A DNA stretch of 64,000 nucleotides, taken from positions 41,543,880-41,607,879 of the forward strand of contig CP141132.1 in the NCBI GenBank assembly GCA_035236585.1. The letters are read 5' to 3'. The notes beneath the pieces were generated by a model. The model made no database searches, was not told where the DNA came from, and was given only the letters and a program-made list of their open reading frames with translations. Shown piece after piece: positions 1-11,308 of this stretch (positions within the stretch are counted from its first letter, which is position 1; every line of letters starts with the position of its first letter). The stretch comes from Warburgia ugandensis (Eukaryota > Streptophyta > Magnoliopsida > Canellales > Canellaceae). The position numbers were made by a program, and so were the translations under genes.

Positions 1-3000
1 TGCTAGGGAACTTCCTAAGACATGAAGCCATTGGACTTTGGGCCTACGGTCTTCCAAGGATATGTAGTATTTTGACTTAGTTGCTTAGGGACTTCTCAGT
101 GCCTAAATTGCTCAAAATTTATGAAAAGGAACATCAAGCTTGAGAAGTTTATATATTGTTTCGAACTACCACGGATTTGAAGATGTTTGACTTTGTGCCT
201 AAGTACTTCCAATGGCATATAATGTTTTGACAATACATTTTAAGACTTTCTAAAATTTAAAGTGCTTGGACATCATGCCCAGGATCGCCCAATAGTTTGA
301 AAAGATTACATATTGTTTTTGGGAACATCGTACGACTCATAGTGATTTGACTTTGTGTATAGGGCTCTGAAACACATAATGGTTTCACATTGTACTTTGA
401 GACTTGCTAGCACATGAAGCAATCTCACATTGTGCCTAGGATCATTTTCAAAAGTTTATACATTGTGTATGGGTATTTCCCAGGACTCGAAGTGACTTGA
501 CTTTGTGCTTTGGTACTTTCACGAACATGAAATGTTTGGACATTGTGCATTGGGACTTCATAGTGCTTATAGTGCTGGGACATTGCTACAAGGAACATCC
601 AATGGCTTAAAATGTACATTGTGTTTGGAAAATTACTCTGAGTCAAAGTGACTTGACTTTGTGCCAAGTGACTTCAAAGCACATGTAATATTTTGACATT
701 TTGCTTTGGAACTTCCCAGCAACTTAATATGCTTGGACATTGTGCCAAGGATGATCCAACGGGTTGAAAATTTTAGGCAATGTCTTTTAGAAGTTTCTGA
801 GACTCAAAGTGATTTAACTTCATGCTCAAGGAGTTCTGTAGGCATGTAATGTTTTGACGTTGTGCTTAGGACTTCCTTATGCTTATAGTGCTTGAACATT
901 GTGCCATGGGACATCCAAAGCCTTGAAAAGTTTAGACATTGTTTTTGGCAACTTCTAAGGCCTCAAAGCGATTTGACTTTGTGCATAGGGACATTCTCGA
1001 ACCTATAATAGTTTGACATATGCTTTAGGACTTCCAACCACATAAAGTTCTCAAAGATTGTGCCAAGGAACACTCAATAGCATGAAAAGTGTAGAAAATG
1101 TGTTTGGGAGCTTCCTAAGACTTTAAGTGACTTGAATTTTTGTGCCTGTGTACTTCTAAGAACATGTGATGTTTTAACATTGTGCTTTGGTACCAGCACC
1201 TAAAGTGCTCAGACATTGTTCAACGTATCACCCAATGGCTAGAAAAGTTTAAACATTATTTTTGGGGACTTCGTAGGACTCATAGTGATATGACTTTATG
1301 TCTAAGGGTGTCCAAGGACATGTAATGTTTTGACATTATGCTTTATGACTTTGCACCACTTAAAGTGCTTGGACATTGTGCTAAGGAACACCCAATGGCT
1401 TGAAATATTTAGGCTTGTGTTTGGTAACATCCCAGCACTCAAAGTGACTTGACTTGGTACCTAGGGACTTCCAAGGACATGTTATGTCTTGAAATTATGC
1501 ATTGGGACTTCTTAACATTTATAGTTCTTAGACATTGTGCCAAGGAATGTCCTCAGCTTGAGAGTTTAGACATTGTGTTTAGGAACATCCTAGGACTCTA
1601 AAGTGATTTGAAATTTGTGCCAAGGTACATCCAAGGATATGTAAGTTTTTGACATTTTACTTTGGAGCTTCTCGTCCCTTAATGGGGTGAGACCTTGAAC
1701 TGAGGATCATCGAATAACTTGAAAAGTTAATTCATTGTTCCGAATTATTTTCCAACACTTGAAATGATTTGACTTTGTGATTGCATAGTTGTGAGGGCAT
1801 GTAATGTTTTAATATTGGGCCTTGGGACTTCCCAGTACTTAACATCCCAGGCCATTATGCCAAGGAACATCCAATAGTTTTTGACATTTTACTTTGGAGC
1901 TTCTCATCCCTTAATGGGGTGAGACCTTGAACTGAGGATCATCGAATAACTTGAAAAGTTAATTCATTGTTCCGACTTATTTTCCAACACTTGAAATGAT
2001 TTGACTTTGTGATTGCATAGTTGTGAGGGCATTTAATGTTTTAATATTGGGCCTTGGGACTTCCTAGTACTTAACGTCCTAGGCCACTATGCCAAGGAAG
2101 ATCCAATAGTTTGAAAACTTTCGATATTGTGTGGGGAATTTCCCATGACTCGAAGTGATTAGACTTTGTAACTAGGGACTTGCAAGCACATGTAATGTTT
2201 TCCCATTTTGCTTTGGGCCCTGCCAACACTTGAAGCACTCAAACACTCTGCCAAGGATCATCCAACAGCTTGAAAGGATTAGACATTGTGCTAGGGAACT
2301 TCCTAGGGCTTGAAGTGGCTTGACTTTCTGCCTTGGTACTTCCAGGGATGTGTAATGTTTTGATATTATGTTTTTGGACTTACCAATTCTTGAAGTGCTC
2401 TGACATTGTGCCAAGGACCATCCAATGGCTTGAAATGTTTAGACAATGTGTTTGGGAACTTGGTAGATCTCAAAGTGACTAACTTTGAGCCTAGGTACTT
2501 CCAAGGACATGTAATTCTATGATATTGTGCTTTGGGAACTTCCTAGGACTCGATGTGCTTTGACTTTGTGCATAGGGACATCCAACAACATGTAATGTTA
2601 TGATATTTTTCTTGGGGACTTCTCATCGCTTAAAGTGCTCAAATATAGTTCCAAGATGCACCCAATGGCCGAAAAAGTTTAGACAATGTGTTTGGGAATT
2701 TCCTAGGTCTTGACTTGGCTTGACATTGTGCCTAGGTGCTTCTAAGGATATGTAATATTTAGACGTTGTGCATTAGGACCTCCCCAATTTTAAAGTACTC
2801 AGACATTTTTTGAAGTATCATCCAATGGCTTGAAAAGATTAGATGCTGTATTTTGAAAGTTCCCTAGACTCAAATTTACTTGACTTTGTGCATAGGTACT
2901 TCCAAGGACATGTATGTTTTTAACATTGTGCTTTGGTAGTTCTTACTGCTTAATATACTATGACATTGAGCTAAGAATTATCCAATCGCTGGAAAGTTTA

Positions 3001-6000
3001 GACATTGTGTTTAAAAATTTCCCATGACTCAATGTGATTTGACTTTGTGCCTGGGACATCCACAGACATGTAATGCTTTGACATTGTGCTTCAGGACTTT
3101 CCACCGAGCATTGTGCAAATAATTTGAAAAGTTTAGACAATGTGTTTGGGAACTTCCCAAGACTTGAATGTTTTGACACTTATTGGTGCTTAACATGCTT
3201 GGCCATTGTTCAAAGGAACACCCAATGGCTTGAAATGTTTTGACATTTTTTTCAAAACTTATAAGGACTTGAAGTGACTTGACTTTGTGCCTAGGCACTT
3301 CCATTGACATGTAAGTTTTTGACAATGTGCTTTGGGAGTTCATAGAGCTTAATGTGCTTGTACAATGTGGCAGGTATATCCAATGGCTTGAAAGGTTTAA
3401 ACATTGTCTCTGAGAAGTTCCCAATGCAAAAAGTGATTTTACATTGTGCCAATGGAGTTGTGAGCACATGTAATGTGTTAACATTGTTCCTTGTGACTTC
3501 AAAGGATATGCAGTATTTTGGTAGAGTGCCTTGGGACTTCCCAACACCTAATTTGCTTAGACTTTGTGCAAAGGAATATCCAGGTTTGAAAAATATAGAC
3601 ATTGTGCTGCAAACTACTAAGGTTTTGAAGATATTTGACTTTATGCCTAGGGACTTCGAGGGAAATTTAATGTTTTAATAGTGTGCTTTGGGACTTACTA
3701 GAGCTTAACATGCTCGGACATTGTTCCAAGGATCATCCAATGGTTTAAAAAGTTGAGACAGTGTTTGGGAACTTTCTAAGACTTGAAGTGACTTAACTTT
3801 GTGCCAATGGGCTTGCAAAGATGTGAAATGTTTTGATGTTGTCTTTGGGAATTACCTATGCTTGAAATGCTAGGACATTGTGCTTGAGAACATCCATAGC
3901 TTAAAAGGTTTAGAATTGTGTTTGAGAACTTCTCAGGATTCATAGTGATTTGACTTTGTGTTTAGGGACATCAAAGGGCAACTTATGTTTTGGCATTGTG
4001 CTTATGGATTTATCAGTGCTTGCGGTGCTTTGACATTGTGCCACAAATTATCTAATGCTTGATAAGTTTAGATATTGTGTTTGAGAACTTCCTAAGACTT
4101 GAAGTGACTTGACTTTGTGCCACAAGACTTCTAAGGACATGTAATGTTTTGACGTTGTGATTTGGTTCATCTTAGGGCTTAATGTCCTTGGACATTTGCT
4201 AAGGATCGTCCAACATCTTCAAAAGTTTAGGCACTATGTTTCAAGAGTTCGCAAGAGAAAGTGAGTTGACTTTATGACTAGAGAGTTGTGAGGGCATGGA
4301 ATATTTTCAAATTGTGACTTCGGACTTCCCAGTACCTTGCTCGACCATTATGCCAAGGAACATCCAATGGCTTGAAATGTTTAGACATTGTGTTTGAGAG
4401 AACATATAATATTATGTCATTGTGCTTAGGCACTTAACAGACCTTGAAGTGCTTAAAAATTGTGCCAACATTATCCAACAGCTTGAAAAGTTATGACATT
4501 GGGTTAAGGAATATCCTAAGACTCAAAAGTGATTTGATTTTATGCCTTAGGACTTCTACGTACATGTAATGTTTTAACATTATGCTAGGGGAGTTCCCAG
4601 CACTTGACATATTTGAAAATTGTGGCAATGATCATCCAATAGCTTGAAAAGTATTGAAATTGTGTTTGCTAACTTTCATTGACACGAAGTGATTTGACTT
4701 ATTTGAGGGACATACGAAGTCATGGAATGCTTTGACATATTGTACCATAGGACTTCCCATGATTACAATTTTCCAAGGACCATCCAAGGACATGCATTAT
4801 TTTCACAATGTTCTTTGGTGCTTCCTAGCACTTAAAGTTCTCTAACATTGTGCCAAGGAACATTCAAGGTCTTAAAAGATTAAGACATTATGTTGGAGAA
4901 TATCTTAGGATACAAAGATATTTGGCTTTGTGCCTATGGGACTTCCAAGCATATGTAATGTTTTCACATTGTGTCTTGGGCTTTCCACCATTAAAGTGCT
5001 CAAACGTTGTGCCATAGATCATTCAAGGGCATGAAAAGCTTAGACATTGTGTCTAGAAACTTATTAAGACTTAAAGTGTTATAACATTGTTCCTAGGGAC
5101 ATACATGGACATGTAATGTTTTGACGTTGAGTTGTGGGACTTCTCAGAACCTAAAGTGCATGGATATTGTGCCAAGGATCATCCAAGATCTTAAAAAGTT
5201 TAGGCATTGTGTTTTGGGAACATCCAATGACTCAAAGTTATTTGAATTTGTACCTATGGAGTTTGAAGGGTATGTAACATTTTGGCATTGTGCTTTAGGA
5301 CTTGCCATTGCTTAACATGCTTAAACAATGAGCCAATGATCATGCAATAGATTGAAAAGTTTAGACATTCTGTTCAAGAACTTCCCAAGACTGGGAGTGA
5401 CTTGACTTTGGACCTAGGGACTTACAACGACATGTAACATTTTGACATTGTGCTTCATATTTCCCAGCTCTTAAAGTGGTAAAAAATTGTGCCAAGGAAT
5501 ATTAAAGGGCTTGAAAAGTTAAGAAATTGTGTTTGAGAACTTTTGAGGACCAGAAGATATTTGACTTTGTGCTTAAGTACTTCCAAGGACGTAATATTTT
5601 GACAGTGTTCTTTAGGACTTACCAATGCTTAACATACTTAGAGATATAAGGATCATCTAGGGGTTTGAAAAGTTTAGACATTTTGTTTGGGAACATTGCA
5701 AGACTCAAACTCACTTTATTTTGTTCCTTGGTACTTGTAAAGACATTTAAGTTTTTGAAAATAGGAATTGTGTCTTGGGACTTCAAAGGACAAGTAATGT
5801 TTTGGCATTGTACTTTGGGACATACTAAGTCTTGAAGTGATCATAAATTATGCCAAGGATCATGCCAGCAACTTGAAAAGTTCAATATTGTGTTTAGGAA
5901 CTTCCAAGGACTCAGAGTGAATTGACTTTGTGCCAAGGGACTTCCAATGACATGTATTTTTTTAATATTTTTCTTTGGTACTTTCCACATTTTAATGTGC

Positions 6001-7178
6001 TCAAACATTGTGCAAATGATCATGCAATAGCTTGATAAGTTTACATATCATGCTTGGGAACTTCCCAAGACTCAAAGTATTATAACATTATTCCTACGGA
6101 CTTGCAAGGACATGTAATATTCTAACATTGTGCTTTAGGACTTCTCAGCACTTAAGGTGCATGCATATTGTGCCAAGGATAATCTAGCAGCTTCAAAAGT
6201 TTAAACATTGTGTTTGGGAACTTCCTTGCAATTGAGATTATTTGACATTTTGCATATGGACTTCCAAGGGTATCTAACATTTTTTCATTTGTTTTAGGAC
6301 TTCCCATTGCTTAACATGCACGAATAGTGTACCTTGATCATGCAACAGATTGAAAAGTTTAGACATTGTGTTTGGAAACTTTGCAAGACTCGAAGTGACT
6401 TGACTTTGGGCCAAGGGACTTCCGAGGATATGTAAGTTTTGAAATTGTGCATCGAGACTTCCTAGCTCTCAAACTACTTAGATATTGTGCCAAGGAATAT
6501 CCAAGGGCTTGAAAACTTTAAACGAACTTCCCAGGCCCAAAAGATATTTAACATTGTGTTGAGGAACTTCCAAGGACATGTAACATTTTGATTGCGTGTT
6601 TTGGGACTTACCACCTTTTAACATGAATGGACATTGCACCAAGAAACATCCAAGGGCTTGAAAAGTTTAGACATTGTGTTTGGGAACTGCTCAAGACCAG
6701 AACATATATGCCTTAATGCCGAGAACATCCAAAGACTTCTAACATTTTGACAATGTGCTTTGGGACTTAACATCATTTAACATGCCCGAACATTGTGCCG
6801 AGGATTCTCCAACAATTTGAAAAGTTTAGACATTGTGTTTGGGAATGTCATAGGACTCCAAGTGACTTGACTTTGTGCCTAGGGACATCCAAAGACATTT
6901 AATATTTTAACATTATGCTTTTGCACTCCCTAGCGCTAATAGTGCTTGGCCATTGTGCCAAGCAACATCCAATGGCTTGAAAATATTAGACATTGTATTT
7001 AGGAATTTTCTAGGACTCGAAGTGATTTGACTTCTTGCCTAGGGATTTCCAAGGACATACAATGTATTGACATTATGCTTTGGGACTTTCTAGTGCTTGT
7101 AGTGCTTGGACATTGTGCCAAGGAGCATCCAATGGCATGAAAAGTTAAGATATTGTAGTCTAAAGCTTCCCAAGACAC
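1..7178. repeat. 160-bp satellite array, segment 1
   Basis: Diverged tandem repeat in one orientation. Each monomer is about 160 bp and holds four related ~40-bp subunits. They begin, in order, with variants of GACATTGTGCCAAGG (then CATCCAATGGCTTGAAAAG), GACATTGTGTTTGGG (then ACTTCCCAGGACTC), GACTTTGTGCCTAGG (then GACATGTAATG) and GACATTGTGCTTTGG (then the CTTAAAGTGCT block). Neighbouring monomers are clearly diverged with many small indels, so this is an old array. Short open frames occur on the minus strand but only read the satellite itself; 160 is not a multiple of three, so the frame rotates each monomer. No gene is seen. Confidence 0.93.
1651..2114. repeat. Recent 232-bp tandem duplication inside satellite
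   Basis: The segment starting at 1651 recurs starting at 1883, a period of 232 bp. By eye the copies differ at about eight positions, far fewer than neighbouring monomers do. The period is close to six 40-bp subunits rather than a multiple of 160. The junction joins the first subunit type (CCAATAGTTT) to the fourth type (TTGACATTTTACTTTGG), which suggests exchange in the subunit register. Confidence 0.9.
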
Positions 7179-7549
7179 TGGTTTTTCCCTTCCTCCTTGC
7201 ACTAATTTCTCTCATGTTTGGGGTGATCGACTAGTGCAGGATAGCTAGACTAATGTGCAATGGGTTGACTATCTACGTGTCAATTTGAGTCCACACAATT
7301 TGACTATTCAATACAAACAAAGGGGCGGGTAGCATTTTTTATTCCAAATTTCTGTTTCATGCAAAATTAGCATTGTTGGAATCATCTCGTTGCCTACATT
7401 CCAATATTGAGCTTATGAGGATCATTTAGGTGCCTTTTAAAAGGTAAATTGATCAAAAGTCAAAATCCAAAATTCCAAATTTTCATTATATTTCAAAATA
7501 AAATTGAAAAAATTTTATGAAGTGAAATTTAAAATTTTGGGTTATTACA
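7179..7549 (-). mobile_element. Short LTR-like fragment in reverse orientation
   Basis: A 371-bp interruption of the satellite. Read on the minus strand it starts TGTAATAACCCAAAATTTT, a typical Ty3/gypsy LTR start, and ends AAAAACCA, so it has TG...CA termini. Its element-5' half is homologous to 29,036-29,275. It is probably a solo or internally deleted LTR. I see no clear 5-bp target duplication. Confidence 0.6.
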
Positions 7550-9319
7550 TTCGAAGTGATTTGACTATATGTGCGTAGGTACTTGCAATGACATGAAATG
7601 TTTTTATATTTAACTTTATGACTTACCAGCACTTCAAGTGCTCGAACATTGTGTGAAGGAACATCTAATGGCTTAAAAAGTTTTGACATTGTGTTTGGGC
7701 ACTTTCAAGGACTCGAAGGGATTTGACTTTGTGCGTAGGGAGTTCCTAGTGCTTAAAATGATCAAAGATTGTGACAATGATCATCCCATGGCTTGAAAAG
7801 TACTAAAATTGTATTTGGGAATTTCCTATGACTCAAAGTGATTTCACTTTGTGCTAAGGTACTTATAAGGACATGTAATGTTCTAATATTATCGCTTAGG
7901 GCTTCTCATTACTTTAAGTATCAAACAACATGTCAAGCGCCATCCAAAGCTTAAAAATTTTAGATGTTGAATTTTAGAACTCCCTAATAGTTAGAGTGAT
8001 TTGCCACTAGGCCTAGAGACTTCCAAGGACATCTAATGTTTTGACATTGTGAATTGTGACTTCCCACCCATTCAAGTGTATGAAAAGCTTAGACATTGTG
8101 TCTAAGAACTTCCTAGGAACCAAAGGGTTATGACCTTGGCCTAGGGACTTCCAAAGACATATAATGTTTTGACATAGTGCCTTGGGACTTCCTAGCACTT
8201 ATAAGCTCAGGCATTGTTCCAAGTAACATCCAATGGCATGAGTAGTTTAGACATTCTATTTGGGAAATTCCTAGGACTCAAAGTAATTTGATTTTGTGCC
8301 TAGGGATTTCCAAGGACATGTAATGTTTTGACATTGTGCTATGGTACCTTAAAGTACTAGAACATTGTGTCAACGAACATCCAACAACTTAAAAAGTTTA
8401 AACATTGTCTTTGGTAACTTCTAGGACTTGAAGTGATTTGACTTTGTTCCTAGTGACTTCCAAGGACATGTTATGTTTTCACAGTGTAATTTGGGACTAA
8501 CCAACATTAACATGCTCAAGCATTGTCCCAAGGATTATCCAATGGCTTGAAAAGTTTAGTTATTGTGTTTTGGAATTTCTTAGGACTTGAATTGACTTGA
8601 CTTTGTGCTTAGGTACTTTTAACAACTTCAAGTTTTTGAAATTGTGCTTTGGGACATTCCTGAGCATAATGTGCTTAGCCATGCTACAGAATCCAATAGC
8701 ATGAAAAGTTTAGACATTGTATTTTTGGGAAGTTCCCAAGATTAATAGTGATTTGACTTTGTGCCAGGAGAGTTGAGAGCACATGTAATGTTTTAACATT
8801 GTGCCTTGGGACCTCCTAGCACTTATTGTGCTTGACCCCATTAGGTCAAGGAACATCTAGTGGCTAGAAAAGTTTAGAGATTGTACTTTGGGTCTTACCA
8901 GCACTTGATGTGCTCCACATTGTGCCAAGGAACATCCTTACAGCTTGACTACTTTAGACATTGTGTTTGGGAACTTCTTAGGACTCGAAGTGATTTGACT
9001 TTGCGCCTAGGGATTTCCAAGGACATGTTATGTTTGACAATGGTCTTTCATACTTACCAACACTTAACAAGCTTGGACAATGTGCCAAGTTTCATCCAAC
9101 TACTTAAAAAGGTTAGACATTGTGTTTGGAAATTCCCAAAAGTCAAAGTGATTTGACTTTGTTTTGAGCGAATTAGGTGGTCAAGTAATGTCTTAACATT
9201 GTGCTTTGGGACATCTCAGGACTTGAAGTTCTTGGCCATTGAGCTAAGGAATAAATAATAGCTTGAAAATTTTAGACATTCTATTTAGGAACTTCCAAGG
9301 ACTAGAAGTGATTTGATTT
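7550..9319. repeat. 160-bp satellite array, segment 2
   Basis: Continuation of the same satellite in the same orientation after the reverse LTR fragment. The monomer is re-entered at TTCGAAGTGATTTGAC, almost exactly where it was left, as expected for an insertion into an existing array. Confidence 0.9.
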
Positions 9320-10135
9320 TGAAATTCATATGAAAGGATAAAGTATTTAGATTCTGACAACCTTTGAAATTCATATGATTTGACAACTGATCTGCTTTGG
9401 ACATGTGAATTAATTTCATAGAGTGTATTATTTGAGAACTTATGATTTTGACTTGAGTATGTGTTCTAAAACAACATGATTTTGTTTAGATATGAACAAT
9501 TGTCAAAATACATTGATTAAGTAAATCATGAACTATATACAAAAGAGTGACCTTTTCCACTTGCACAAGTGCTAACTTATTAAAATATTGTAATTTTTTT
9601 TACAATAACTCAGACTTCAAGATTTCAAATGGATGGATGAATAGGTCAAGCTAAGGACATGAAAGTAAAGCATGGAGTGTATTTATAGAAGATTGGGATT
9701 TTCAGTATTTGAAGGATGAGCCTTATAACTTGAAATTTGTCTTAGGATCTATTAGAAAATGTGAATGTGTATTTAATTTGAAGTAGTGGACTCAAATTTG
9801 TTGAATGTGCTGTGATATGGTTGTGAGTGGAGGTTCTAGGATATCATGAATTTTGGAATTTATTTTAAAAAAATAAAAATGATTTGTATGTTTATCAATA
9901 GTTCTACATCACATGTGCTAAATGCATATATGTTGAAACTCTACCAAATTTTCTATAGGAATGAAACATTCATTCCTATGTAAAGTCCCTATGTTTGTAT
10001 AAGAAATGACACTCGGGAGTTTTAGAAATGCCTTTCAATGAAAAGATTTTTTGATGCTTTTGTTTTTCAATAGGATTTTGAAATAAGGGATATTCCAAAT
10101 TTTGAAAAAGTATTGTAAAAACCCAGAGTGTCACA
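9320..10135 (+). mobile_element. 3' portion of an LTR
   Basis: Non-satellite, AT-rich sequence of about 815 bp ending AAAAACCCAGAGTGTCACA. That is the kind of 3' terminus (CCCxGxGTGTCACA) seen on the giant LTRs at 48.48 and 58.64 kb. No primer-binding site follows; satellite resumes at once. The left junction, near GAAGTGATTTGATTTTG, is approximate and shows no LTR start, so this is a 5'-truncated LTR. No coding content is seen. Confidence 0.6.
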
Positions 10136-10245
10136 CAAGCATTGTGCTAAGCAACATTCAGTAGCTTAAAAATTTTAGACAATGTCTTTGTAAACTTCCC
10201 AAGAATTGAAGTGATTAGACTTTGTGTTAAGGGAATTTCATGGGC

Positions 10246-10263
10246 ATGTAATATTTTGACATT
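10246..10263. repeat. SINE target-site duplication, left (partner 10,448-10,465)
   Basis: ATGTAATATTTTGACATT on the left and ATGTAATATTTGGACATT on the right: 17 of 18 identical. The sequence is part of the normal satellite monomer, so the pre-insertion site can be read directly. Confidence 0.85.
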
Positions 10264-10447
10264 GAATGGGAGCCTTGGAACAACTATAAAGTTGTCACCA
10301 TGTGCCCTTGAGGTCACAGGTTCAAGGCATAGAAATAGCCTCTTACAAAAAATGCATGTTAAGGCTACATACTATAGACCCTTGTGGTCCGCCCCTTCTC
10401 TAGACCCTGCATAATTGCAAGAGCTTCATGCACCGAGGCTGCCCTTT
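10264..10447 (+). mobile_element. Au-like SINE, copy 1
   Basis: tRNA-derived SINE of about 180 bp. It has the head GGGAGCCTTGGAACAAC, a tRNA-like box B (GGTTCAAGGC), the block CTTGTGGTCCGCCCCTTC, and the end CACCGAGGCTGCCCTTT. These match what I recall of the plant Au SINE family. It lies inside a satellite monomer and is flanked by an 18-bp target duplication (10,246-10,263 and 10,448-10,465) with one mismatch. Non-autonomous; mobilised by LINE enzymes in the known families. Confidence 0.88.
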
Positions 10448-11222
10448 ATGTAATATTTGGACATTTTGGTTGAGGACATACCAACTCTTAAAGGGCTCGG
10501 ACATTGTGCCAAGAATCATCAAAAGTTTAAAAAGTCCGGAGAATGTGTTTGTGAACTTCTCAAGACTCATATTGATTTAACTTTGTGTCTTGGAAATTTT
10601 AAGGACAAGAAATGTGTTCATATTTTACATTTGGAGTTCCCAAAGCTTAAAATGCTCAGACACTGGCAAAAGATCTCTAAATAGCAAGAAAAGTTTAGAC
10701 ATTGTGTTTGGGAACTTCCTAACATCAAAATTATTTGAGTTTGTTCCTAGGGACTTATAAGAGCATGTAATCCATTGACATGTGGCACTTCTAAGGGCTT
10801 AAAATACCCAGACATGTTCCAAGGAATATTCAATGGCTTGAAATTTTAGGACATTGGGTTTCCCAAGAGTCGAAGTGATTTGACTTTGTTCCTAAGGACT
10901 TCTAAGGACATGTAATATTTTGATAATGCTCTTTGGGACTTCCTAGTGCGTAAAGTTCAAGGGCATTGTGCCAAGGAACAACCAACTGATTAAAAAGTTT
11001 ATGCATTTTATTTGGACTCTTTCCAAGAATGAAAGTGAGGTGACTCTGTGCTTAGGGATTTCAAAGGACAAGTAATGTTTCAACTTTGGGCCTTGGGACT
11101 TACTAGCACTTAAAGTGCTTGGACATTGTGCTAAGGAGATCACCCACGGGTTTGAAAACTTTAGTCATCATGTCTATAAATTTCAAGAAATTATAATGAT
11201 TTGAAATTATGTCTAAGAACAT

Positions 11223-11308
11223 TTTTCTTTGCTTTGTTTTTTAAAAGGTTTTTGAAATAAAGGATATCCTGAATTTCGAAAAAGTATAATAAAAATATGG
11301 GTATCACA
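11223..11308 (+). mobile_element. Second copy of an LTR 3' terminus
   Basis: About 85 bp homologous to 10,053-10,135: TTTTGAAATAAGGGATAT-like, then GAAAAAGTAT, then AAAAATATGGGTATCACA. Both the LTR tip and the satellite that follows match the earlier copy, so this is a duplicated junction and not an independent insertion. Confidence 0.75.

Larger units (their letters stand above)
10136..11222. repeat. 160-bp satellite array, segment 3
   Basis: Satellite monomers in the same orientation, interrupted by a SINE at 10,264-10,447. This block is colinear with the block after 11,309: both start with CACACAA plus a GTGCTAAGCAACATC-like or GTACTAAGCAACATC-like stretch directly after an LTR terminus. 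Confidence 0.88.

Noticed and set aside
2958-3602. Overlapping minus-strand open frames with SKHYMSLEVPRHKVK-like peptides, and similar frames throughout 1-30 kb
   Set aside because: They repeat the same few peptide phrases because they read the complement of the 160-bp satellite; frames break and rotate each monomer. No start context, no domain, no independent support.
10268-10340. tRNA-like sequence with box A and box B
   Set aside because: Part of a SINE head with a SINE body and target duplication, not a foldable tRNA gene.
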